Part shown: piece after piece, positions 1-5,261 of the stretch | How the letters are laid out: each line of letters begins with the position of its first letter | Numbering within the stretch: the first letter of the stretch is position 1 | Assembly: GCA_022181005.1 (NCBI GenBank) | Contig: BQMV01000274.1 | Location: 1 to 5,978 of the forward strand | DNA: 5,978 nt | Origin: Anaerolineaceae bacterium | GTDB taxonomy: Bacteria > Chloroflexota > Anaerolineae > Anaerolineales > Villigracilaceae | Reading direction: 5' to 3' | Position numbers and translations under genes: made by a program | Notes under the pieces: model-generated | Database searches by the model: none | What the model saw: only the letters and a program-made list of their open reading frames with translations | What the model was told of the DNA's origin: nothing

Positions 1-70
1 CCCGATGTACGCATGTGTATCAACGCAGTGACGATTGAGCCTTTGGAGGGCTATTCTCCTTATTTTTTTT
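1..70. other. Untrusted contig-end sequence beyond adapter
   Basis: These 70 bases lie on the outer side of an Illumina adapter, so they cannot be assumed to adjoin the genome in this order. There is no coding pattern, and a run of eight T (63-70) directly abuts the adapter. Bases 18-28 (tatcaacgcag) match the core of the template-switching (SMART) primer family. That match is only 11 bases and could be chance. I treat the segment as library-construct or chimeric sequence and call no gene in it. Confidence 0.7.
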
Positions 71-127
71 ATGATCCGGCGACCACCCCGATCTACACTC
101 TTTCCCTACACGACGCTCTTCCGATCT
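71..127 (+). other. Illumina P5/TruSeq universal adapter contamination
   Basis: The segment reads as the P5 flow-cell sequence followed by the TruSeq read-1 primer site and ends in the diagnostic GCTCTTCCGATCT. From 95 to 127 all 33 bases agree with the standard adapter as I know it. The P5 part (71-94) has three substitutions, at about 76, 88 and 89. This is synthetic DNA left in the assembly. Open frames crossing it are spurious, including peptides of the 'SEERRVGKECRS' type on the minus strand, which are known database artefacts of this adapter. True genomic sequence begins at about 128. Confidence 0.97.
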
Positions 128-160
128 AAAATTCTGCGGAGGGGTCGCCTCCGCAGAATT
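128..160 (-). terminator. Intrinsic terminator of the sigma/anti-sigma operon (T tract cut by adapter)
   Basis: A perfect 13-bp inverted repeat (130-142 and 148-160, arm AATTCTGCGGAGG) with a 5-base loop starts one base after the anti-sigma stop codon. Read on the minus strand, the GC-rich stem runs into AATTTT and is then interrupted by the adapter, so the rest of the U tract is missing. Its position and shape fit a Rho-independent terminator. The abrupt end suggests that reads or the assembly stopped at this strong hairpin. Confidence 0.8.
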
Positions 161-161
161 C

Positions 162-1256
162 TCAATTATCGTCATCGTTGTCATTATCGTCGCTGTCGTC
201 GTTGTCGTCGCTGCCATCATTATCGTCGTTGTTGTTATCGTCGTCATTTGAATTCAAACCATCGTCATCGCTCGATTCATCTTCCTTGAAGACTATCTTC
301 GTTACAATGAATACGCCGTTTTCGTCGAAAAATCCTTCGAGAGTAACCGCCGCTCCCATAACGGGAGTTCCGACCATTTGACTCCTGCTCATATTTGCAG
401 GAACTCCATTGATCGTCCAAAAATCGCCGGCTAGAACGTCCAAGTTTCCATCGAAAGGTTCATCAGGGGTCTTGGTCGCGGCGATATTCGGCGCATCGTC
501 CTCGTTTGGTTGGTCGTCCGCTTCAAAGGGATTGTCTTCAACATCGGGCAGGCTTGCTCCCGCTGGGAGAAATTCAATATCCGATGCTAATACAGAACCA
601 TCGGGTTGTGTCACTCCTTGCACACGCACGGCAGAGTTAACCGGCACAGGTTGAGGCGGCAAGCTTGTTTGAGACGTCGTGACGACTCGCACTCCGGCGA
701 CCAGCCATCCCGTCTCGCTCTGACGCGCGACCAATCCGTTAAACGACACGTCGGCAGAACGTCCATTTGCGAACAATTCGCGCAATTCTCCGATTCGTTC
801 ATTTTGATGTTTTACCTTCAGCGCATTGCGTAATTCGGGATTCAGCGCGAATGCCTCCTGCAAATTCTCCCATGAGCGCTTAGCAGGGTATAAATCGTCG
901 CCAGGCAACAAAGTAGACGCCGCGCCTGCCAAACTCGCACTGCTAACAAACGCAAAGACAAGAGTCGCCAATGTGAATGCAAGCCTTCGCAAGGATGCAA
1001 ACCAACCAAAACGAACAGCCGATTTATTATTAGTTTCTCGCATCTCAGCGGCGCGTTGCAACACTTTCGCGCGATTCCTTCTCATTACATCAACCGAAGG
1101 ACCAGACGCAGACATTTCCTTTGCGAGGAACGAGGTTTCGAGAAGCGGGTATAGTTCGTCGGCATATTCCGGATAGCGTAACAGAACAGTTTCGATCTCC
1201 GCGCCGTTTTCAATTTCACGCAAACAGGTTTCTAACACATCGTATAAATTATCCAT
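162..1256 (-). CDS. Membrane anti-sigma factor, DUF5667/DUF5666-type, acidic tail
   Basis: The 364-residue protein probably holds the adjoining ECF sigma factor inactive at the membrane. Residues 1-75 form a cytoplasmic helical part with the 'RYPEYADELYPLL' signature common in Chloroflexota anti-sigma and kinase proteins. Residues 91-114 form one membrane segment. Residues 110-165 carry the DUF5667-like 'LLPGDDLYPAKRSWE' motif and a charged helix. Two DUF5666-like beta units follow (about 171-229 and 271-323). Residues 325-364 are almost entirely Asp, Asn and Ser. The ATG overlaps the sigma stop by 8 bases and is preceded by GAGGT 5 bases upstream, within the sigma gene, which indicates translational coupling. 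The anti-sigma role is inferred from coupling and topology. No zinc-binding HxxxCxxC motif is present, so it is not a classical ZAS protein. The ligand is unknown. Confidence 0.85.
   Translation of the reverse strand: MDNLYDVLETCLREIENGAEIETVLLRYPEYADELYPLLETSFLAKEMSASGPSVDVMRRNRAKVLQRAAEMRETNNKSAVRFGWFASLRRLAFTLATLVFAFVSSASLAGAASTLLPGDDLYPAKRSWENLQEAFALNPELRNALKVKHQNERIGELRELFANGRSADVSFNGLVARQSETGWLVAGVRVVTTSQTSLPPQPVPVNSAVRVQGVTQPDGSVLASDIEFLPAGASLPDVEDNPFEADDQPNEDDAPNIAATKTPDEPFDGNLDVLAGDFWTINGVPANMSRSQMVGTPVMGAAVTLEGFFDENGVFIVTKIVFKEDESSDDDGLNSNDDDNNNDDNDGSDDNDDSDDNDNDDDN
165..272 (-). repeat. Low-complexity GAY/AAY codon run encoding acidic tail
   Basis: This stretch is built from irregular gtc/atc/att triplets on the plus strand, which read as Asp, Asn and a few Ser and Gly codons for the last 36 or so residues of the anti-sigma protein. 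Unlike the tail of the lipoprotein gene upstream, it has no clean higher-order unit. Synonymous positions vary (GAC and GAT mixed), which argues for a selected acidic composition rather than a very recent simple expansion. Confidence 0.8.
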
Positions 1257-1797
1257 GAATTACCTCGCCGATCTGCCGCTGGAGCGACGCCAGCGCCCGG
1301 AACTGGAGAGCCTTTACGGCATTTACATTTTTTTCCATGCGCGTCGCGGTCTCTTCGAGAGAATAACCTTGCCCGAACCGCAACGCAAGCACATGCTGTT
1401 GTTCTTCTGTCAACAAAGTCAGCGCAGCCCGCATAACGCGGGCATCTTCGCGCGAATCTACGCATGTGGAAATGTCCGAATTTTGATCCGCCATCGATTC
1501 AGACAATTCCGATACCGGACGCCGATATTGCTTGCGCAAGTGATCATTGACCGCATTAGAGGCGGCGGCGATTAACCAACCTTTTAAACTAGTTTGCGGA
1601 CCTCGGCGTTTATTCACCGCTTCAAGCAGCTCCATGAACACGTCGCTCGCGAGGTCCTCAGCGAGCTGATCGTCGTCTACGCGATAACGAACATAGCGAT
1701 AGACCTCGGGAAAATATCGGTCATAAATCGCGCCTACAATTTGCGAATCTAAATTTTGCAAATTAGTCAACGCTTGCGTGTCGTCAAATTCAGTCAT
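1249..1797 (-). CDS. ECF-family RNA polymerase sigma factor
   Basis: The 182-residue protein is a sigma-70 family ECF factor that directs RNA polymerase to a small regulon, probably envelope-related. Region 2 spans about residues 15-95 and includes 'YDRYFPEVYRYVRYRV', 'AEDLASDVFMELLEA' and 'GWLIAAASNAVNDHLRK'. Region 4 spans about 125-178, with 'LTEEQQHVLALRFGQGYS' and the helix-turn-helix 'LEETATRMEKNVNAVKALQFRA'-like stretch that contacts the -35 element. I chose the ATG at 1797, just before the conserved part. An in-frame TTG at 1815 would add six residues (LRLRVI), and neither start has a good ribosome site, so the start is uncertain. The stop codon lies inside the start of the anti-sigma gene. 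There is no C-terminal extension of the kind seen in ECF41-type factors. Confidence 0.93.
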   Translation of the reverse strand: MTEFDDTQALTNLQNLDSQIVGAIYDRYFPEVYRYVRYRVDDDQLAEDLASDVFMELLEAVNKRRGPQTSLKGWLIAAASNAVNDHLRKQYRRPVSELSESMADQNSDISTCVDSREDARVMRAALTLLTEEQQHVLALRFGQGYSLEETATRMEKNVNAVKALQFRALASLQRQIGEVIHG

Positions 1798-1864
1798 GAT
1801 TACTCGCAAGCGCAAAAAACAATAACCTAGGGGAGAAAAGTCTCATAAATAGGGGTATCAGGTA

Positions 1865-1904
1865 GATGGCAGCTCGTCCGGCGGAGTTTACCATCCAGAC
1901 GAGC
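1865..1904 (-). promoter_or_regulatory. Intergenic RNA element with two competing stems upstream of sigma gene
   Basis: In minus-strand RNA, 1904-1895 (GCUCGUCUGG) pairs with 1881-1872 (CCGGACGAGC) over 10 bp with one G-U pair. Separately, 1895-1889 (GAUGGUA) pairs with 1871-1865 (UGCCAUC) over 7 bp with one G-U pair. The stems interleave in pseudoknot order, but with essentially no linker at two junctions they are more likely alternatives. No U tract follows, so this is not a standard terminator. It sits between the lipoprotein stop and the sigma start and could modulate read-through or sigma translation. Chance pairing is possible. Confidence 0.4.
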
Positions 1905-1933
1905 CGTCGCACATCTCTCAAATATTATAACAA

Positions 1934-2641
1934 TCAATCATCATCGTTATCATCGTCATCATCATCAGCATCATCGTCATCGTCGTCATCGTCGTCATCA
2001 TCATCATCATCATCAGCATCATCAGCATCGTCGTCAGCATCGTCGTCAGCGTCGTCATCATCATCAGCATCGTCGTCAGCATCGTCGTCAGCGTCGTCGT
2101 CGGCATCGTTGTCTATCTTCTCGATCTCAAGGGCAGAAAGGGTTCCATCGACATTTACCGCGATCTCAATCTCGACCTGGTCTCCAACCGCAACAGCGTC
2201 CTCGAACTTAGTGAAACTTGTAATTTGATACATAACGCCGCCAATCATGACCGAGTCGGCTGCGAGAGATTCAACCACGCCAAACACTTTATCCGCATCG
2301 TCATCATCGTTGACATGATCGTCCGGCGCAACGAAAGATTCGATCTTCAGCGCGACTACCGCGTTATCTGAAGATACCTTTCCTTCCGCTTTAACGAACG
2401 CGCCAATCGTGACATTCGAAGCCATCGCTATTGCGGGGTCAACCGTAATCGTCTGCCCGCTGACAACCCACTGGTTTCCATTTATGGATTCCACGATTCC
2501 TGTGAAGACAACCTCCTTTGCCAGCGCCTTGGGAGCGACTTCTAAAGCGGGTGACTGAGAGAGCGTCTCGCCGCAGGCGCTGAGCAGGTATGCGCCGATA
2601 AGCCAAAACGAAATAAGGGTAAACCGATTGATTTTGAACAT
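1934..2641 (-). CDS. DUF5666-type lipoprotein with poly-Asp/Ala tail
   Basis: The 235-residue protein begins with a signal peptide and a clear lipobox, L20-S21-A22-C23, so the mature protein would be lipid-anchored at Cys23 on the outer face of the membrane. Two DUF5666-like small beta domains follow, at about 45-102 ('FTGIVESINGNQWVV') and 117-175 ('VFGVVESLAADSVMI'), joined by an acidic linker at 107-117. Residues 177-235 are only Asp, Ala and two Asn. The ATG has a strong GGAGG 4 bases upstream and an ECF-type promoter beyond it. The gene lies directly upstream of the sigma/anti-sigma pair and shares its domain type and acidic ending with the anti-sigma protein, suggesting a common envelope function such as cation binding or modulation of the anti-sigma factor. 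No enzymatic motif is visible. The biochemical role is unknown. Confidence 0.85.
   Translation of the reverse strand: MFKINRFTLISFWLIGAYLLSACGETLSQSPALEVAPKALAKEVVFTGIVESINGNQWVVSGQTITVDPAIAMASNVTIGAFVKAEGKVSSDNAVVALKIESFVAPDDHVNDDDDADKVFGVVESLAADSVMIGGVMYQITSFTKFEDAVAVGDQVEIEIAVNVDGTLSALEIEKIDNDADDDADDDADDDADDDDDADDDADDDADDADDDDDDDDDDDDDDDADDDDDDNDDD
1937..2113 (-). repeat. Triplet and 12-bp tandem repeat tract (Asp/Ala coding)
   Basis: From about 2016 to 2110 the plus strand contains repeated 12-base units close to TCGTCGTCAGCA, encoding (Ala-Asp-Asp-Asp)n, with some units shortened or replaced by TCATCA. From 1937 to about 2015 the pattern collapses into nearly pure TCA/TCG triplets encoding poly-Asp with two interrupting Ala codons. 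Such tracts gain and lose units by slippage in multiples of three, so tail length probably varies between strains. Short-read assembly may also have miscounted the units. Confidence 0.9.
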
Positions 2642-2645
2642 TTTG

Positions 2646-2650
2646 CCTCC
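2646..2650 (-). promoter_or_regulatory. Ribosome binding site of the lipoprotein gene
   Basis: GGAGG is followed by CAAA and then the ATG at 2641. It is the strongest Shine-Dalgarno sequence in the window and fixes the lipoprotein start. Confidence 0.85.
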
Positions 2651-2675
2651 GAGAAAATTTATGGTTTCAACTTTA

Positions 2676-2703
2676 TAGTCGCCGGAGGAGAGGAAAAGTT
2701 ACG
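2676..2703 (-). promoter_or_regulatory. ECF-type promoter for lipoprotein (and possibly sigma operon)
   Basis: On the minus strand, CGTAAC (2703-2698) is separated by 16 bases from CGACTA (2681-2676), continuing TAAAG. The -35 'AAC' core and the -10 'CGAC/CGTC' core are hallmarks of ECF promoters, and B. subtilis SigX promoters have the similar form TGTAAC-N17-CGAC. The T-rich stretch right after the -35 also fits. Transcription would start near 2666-2670, leaving a leader of about 25-28 bases that contains the GGAGG ribosome site. The obvious candidate regulator is the sigma factor encoded downstream, but this is inference. Confidence 0.65.
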
Positions 2704-2782
2704 GGTATGAAAAATTATGCAAAGCGCGAAATTATCCGCAACGCTTGAAGCCTAACGGTTCTCGCGCCGCCTTCGTCCAACT

Positions 2783-2824
2783 GCGAGACAGAGAGAGATC
2801 GTTATTCCCCAGATTCTGTCTCGC
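2783..2824 (-). other. 10-bp inverted repeat after the MFS gene, possible terminator
   Basis: GCGAGACAGA (2783-2792) and TCTGTCTCGC (2815-2824) are perfect inverted copies separated by 22 bases, starting three bases beyond the MFS stop codon. A third element, TCTCGC at 2760-2765, could also pair with 2783-2788, giving two exclusive folds. No T tract follows on the minus strand, so this would be an atypical terminator, a 3'-end stabilising stem, or a protein-binding palindrome. Nothing else is recognisable in 2704-2827. Confidence 0.45.
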
Positions 2825-2825
2825 G

Positions 2826-2846
2826 CTTCAATTCTCTTCAATTCTC
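2826..2846. repeat. Tandem 10-bp duplication across the MFS stop codon
   Basis: The unit CTTCAATTCT occurs twice back to back, plus one more C. On the minus strand the first-read copy supplies the last codons of the transporter and the next copy carries the TGA stop. A small duplication like this could have changed the C-terminus by a few residues. No functional role is evident. Confidence 0.7.
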
Positions 2847-4333
2847 AAACCTACTTTCCCAAGATAGCGTTTCTCTGAGGGTTGGGTTAGGCTGTATGTC
2901 GCCAGCCATTGCCGAGCTTGATGATTATCGCGATCTAGGGCAACGACCATTTCCAAGCAATTTTCAACTTCTTCATACTTGCCTTCAGTGACAGCCAGCC
3001 GCGCCGCCATCATTAATTCTTTAATCTGCGCTTGTTTTAAACGGCGATCATGCAAATCCGCTTTCTCGCTTCTACGGAATAATAGAACCGCATAGATTTC
3101 AGTTGCCACAGCCAGAAAAATTCGGATGATAAAGAGCAGCGGGATGCCCCAGGCTGTCATGAGCACGCCAGCCAAAATAGGGCCGGCAACAGCGCCGCCA
3201 TCCTCGCCCATTCCCATGATGCCCATCATCTGCGCTCGACGAGACGGATCGGCGTCTGCCGTTCGAGACATCATCAGACCCCACGCGGGACGAAAAGCCG
3301 CCTTCCCGGCATCGTCAATTAGTTTGCCCGCTACTATGCCCGCCAACCCTGGCGAAACGAGATAAAAGAAGGATGAAACAGTATTAGCGACTCCTCGAAT
3401 CGCGAGAACAAGTTTGCCGCTTACATGGTCTGCAAGCCAGCCAAATAGAGGACCAGAAATTAAAATGATTACAGTCGAAGCAGTGTAAATCATCCCAGTT
3501 TGAGCGGTGTTAAGTCCTGCATATTCAGTAGCCAGAATGGGAAAGATACCTTTTAGCATGTTTGCTGTTCCGGAGATAAGAAAACCAAGCAAGGCAAAGG
3601 ACAACAGAGGCACAGGCGCTCTCTCCGCTTTGAACCGTGAAGGATTAGAAACGGTTAATGCAGGCTGGTTAGCGCAATTATCATAGCTCGAAGACGCGTT
3701 TTTTATAGACCTATCCAACATGACCGGCTCTGTTCGCACCCACCGATAAACGATGTACAAAGGCAGAAATGAGAGCAAACAGGCAACGACAAAAACAACA
3801 TCATAGTTAGCCGCAGCGATCGTCAACAGGATTCCAGCCAGCGTTTGACCAAAAGAAGCCGCCACGCTCTTTGCGGTTACATACCATGCAAAAGACGAGC
3901 CTATCGCCTTTTTACCGCCATGAACCGCAATCAGGGCGCTGGACGATGGATCGCGCAACGCATTAGCGGCGCCATGTAATATTCGAATAGCAAAGAGTTG
4001 CAAAGGTCCGCCTGCCAACGCCAAACACAACGCTACGCCCGTGCGCATACAAATAGCGATAGTAAGCCCGTGTTTTAAACCGATGCGATCAACAAGCCAT
4101 CCGGTGATCGGCTTTAGAATCAAAGAGATCGCCGATTCCAAAGAGATAAGCAATCCTATCTGCGTCAAACTCATCCCTAAATGATAGGCGTAAAGCGGAA
4201 GGGCAAAACTGATCAGACCAAAGCTAAGGCGGCTAAAAAAGCCCTCGGCTACAATTGCGGCGACAGCAAAGTTGACAGCGGGTTGTTTACCTTCGTCTTT
4301 AAACTGCATTGATTCTTCTTGTAATTGTTTCAT
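2828..4333 (-). CDS. MFS transporter with soluble C-terminal helical tail
   Basis: The 501-residue protein is a major facilitator superfamily permease in the cytoplasmic membrane. It has about 12 hydrophobic segments in two halves (roughly residues 20-200 and 240-420). Motif A is at 78-87 (GWLVDRIGLK) and its degenerate counterpart at 298-307 (GWLADHVSGK). A polar loop at 200-240 joins the halves. Residues 424-501 form a charged, non-membrane tail whose 'LMMAARLAVTEGKYEEVENCL' region and 'ALDRDNHQARQWLA' look like a TPR helix pair. The ATG at 4333 is chosen because AAGGA lies 4 bases upstream. The frame stays open to 4489, but that part overlaps the ligase gene and contains no membrane segment that is needed. 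Sixty-seven bases separate it from the ATP-grasp gene. The substrate cannot be told; drug-efflux-like permeases are the nearest general type. Confidence 0.9.
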   Translation of the reverse strand: MKQLQEESMQFKDEGKQPAVNFAVAAIVAEGFFSRLSFGLISFALPLYAYHLGMSLTQIGLLISLESAISLILKPITGWLVDRIGLKHGLTIAICMRTGVALCLALAGGPLQLFAIRILHGAANALRDPSSSALIAVHGGKKAIGSSFAWYVTAKSVAASFGQTLAGILLTIAAANYDVVFVVACLLSFLPLYIVYRWVRTEPVMLDRSIKNASSSYDNCANQPALTVSNPSRFKAERAPVPLLSFALLGFLISGTANMLKGIFPILATEYAGLNTAQTGMIYTASTVIILISGPLFGWLADHVSGKLVLAIRGVANTVSSFFYLVSPGLAGIVAGKLIDDAGKAAFRPAWGLMMSRTADADPSRRAQMMGIMGMGEDGGAVAGPILAGVLMTAWGIPLLFIIRIFLAVATEIYAVLLFRRSEKADLHDRRLKQAQIKELMMAARLAVTEGKYEEVENCLEMVVALDRDNHQARQWLATYSLTQPSEKRYLGKVGLRIEEN

Positions 4334-4337
4334 CGTT

Positions 4338-4342
4338 TCCTT
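4338..4342 (-). promoter_or_regulatory. Ribosome binding site deciding the MFS start
   Basis: AAGGA is followed by AACG and the ATG at 4333. It supports this start over the open extension up to 4489, which has no other ATG after the upstream stop at 4401. Another ATG at 4309 lacks an equally good site. Confidence 0.65.
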
Positions 4343-4400
4343 GGCAGGTGTATTGTTCCGAATTAGCCGCCACGCCAGATTAGCGGTTGACTCCTCATCA

Positions 4401-5258
4401 TTAAGCCGGCAATTGTTCCAATTCGCGCTGAGGGATGGCAGACAGCAAAGGCAGATCAAGGGAACGCCGCCCACGAGCGTAATCCTCAATATAATTTGCT
4501 ATAAAATACGCGGCGTTCGGCACGCCTTTATAACCGGGGAAGAAGTTCAAATCCACTACCGTAGGACCGTTGGGACCTTCGATTACATCCAGACCATATA
4601 AGCCCAAACCAAACGCCTGACCACATCGCAGAGCGATTTCTCGAACCTCAGCGCTGACCGAGCATGGTTGACCCGGTTGGCTAAAACTAATCGCCGAAAA
4701 GGGCTTGCGGACAGCAAAGACTTCCTCGCCTACAACATATACTTTTAGATCCTCTCCACTGCCCCAGATATATTCATGGACTAGCATCGGGCTTACCGGC
4801 GCAGGCACAGTTGCTAATTCATCTGAATTATGCACGATGTGGATTCCTGCGCCGCGATGTCCGCGATAGGGCTTAATGACCAGCGGATGCGCCTCAACTT
4901 CGGAACGTAATAGGGTCAAATCACCGGTTACCCATGAGTTCGGCGCCGGGATACCCGCTTCACGCAAACGCCTTGAGGCTATAATTTTGTCCTGCGCAGC
5001 GACCGAAGAAGGGTACGGATTAAGAAAGCGCGCTCCTTGATCGTGCAAAACGCCCGCCAGACTCAGCGACAACTCTGTATGCGACTTAAGGAGGTATAAG
5101 TCGTGCTCCACGCTCAAGCCATCGGAACGGAGAAGCATTTCCTCCGCAATACCCGTCTCTATCTGAAAGCCACGTTGGGTTAGAATATCGAACGCTTCTA
5201 AAAGAACCGGGCTTGATACCGGCGGAACGCGACGAACAAGCATGAAATATAGTTTCAT
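4401..5258 (-). CDS. RimK-like ATP-grasp ligase/kinase, substrate unknown
   Basis: The 285-residue protein has the ATP-grasp fold used to join a carboxylate to an amine or thiol (RimK/LysX/D-Ala ligase group), or to phosphorylate inositol polyphosphates (ITPK-like). Residues 1-80 form the N-terminal alpha/beta domain. Residues 90-160 are the first ATP-binding part, with K91 and 'LVIKPYRGHRGAGIHIV' (K129 and a glycine-rich loop). 'LVHEYIWGSGEDLKVYVVG' (159-177) supplies the hinge and the conserved D170-K172. 'GLDVI' D224 and 'VVDLNFFPG' D236/N238 are the likely magnesium ligands. 'FPGYKGVP' resembles the ITPK-like branch. It starts 3 bases after the upstream small gene, with AGAAGG 10 bases before the ATG; M6 is a less likely alternative start. 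Its neighbours suggest small-molecule modification, but the substrate is not deducible. Confidence 0.85.
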   Translation of the reverse strand: MKLYFMLVRRVPPVSSPVLLEAFDILTQRGFQIETGIAEEMLLRSDGLSVEHDLYLLKSHTELSLSLAGVLHDQGARFLNPYPSSVAAQDKIIASRRLREAGIPAPNSWVTGDLTLLRSEVEAHPLVIKPYRGHRGAGIHIVHNSDELATVPAPVSPMLVHEYIWGSGEDLKVYVVGEEVFAVRKPFSAISFSQPGQPCSVSAEVREIALRCGQAFGLGLYGLDVIEGPNGPTVVDLNFFPGYKGVPNAAYFIANYIEDYARGRRSLDLPLLSAIPQRELEQLPA

Positions 5259-5261
5259 AAT

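Noticed and set aside
20..289. Open frames on both strands across the left end (75 and 84 codons)
   Set aside because: They run through the Illumina adapter and the low-complexity tail of the anti-sigma gene. The peptides are known adapter artefacts or Arg/His/Ser-rich shadows of Asp codons.
826..1575. Plus-strand frames of 106-116 codons opposite anti-sigma and sigma genes
   Set aside because: They overlap strongly supported coding sequence on the other strand and have no recognisable domains.
1918..2106. Minus-strand frame giving a Met/Thr repeat
   Set aside because: It is the alternative frame of the same triplet repeat and is pure low complexity.
1937..2113. CRISPR array
   Set aside because: The repeats are short, in frame and contiguous, with no spacers. 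They encode the Asp/Ala tail.
1866..2228. Plus-strand frame encoding a poly-Ser protein opposite the lipoprotein
   Set aside because: It is the antisense reading of the GAY repeat (TCN/AGY-rich). It has no domain, no ribosome site, and the minus strand encodes a clear lipoprotein.
2704..2827. tRNA or other stable RNA gene in the intergenic region
   Set aside because: No acceptor/T-arm pattern or GGTTCRANYCC-like box was found; only the inverted repeats described are present.
4334..4489. N-terminal extension of the MFS protein to the upstream ATG at 4489
   Set aside because: It would overlap the end of the ATP-grasp gene by about 90 bases and adds 52 residues with no family resemblance, whereas the ATG at 4333 has a proper ribosome site.
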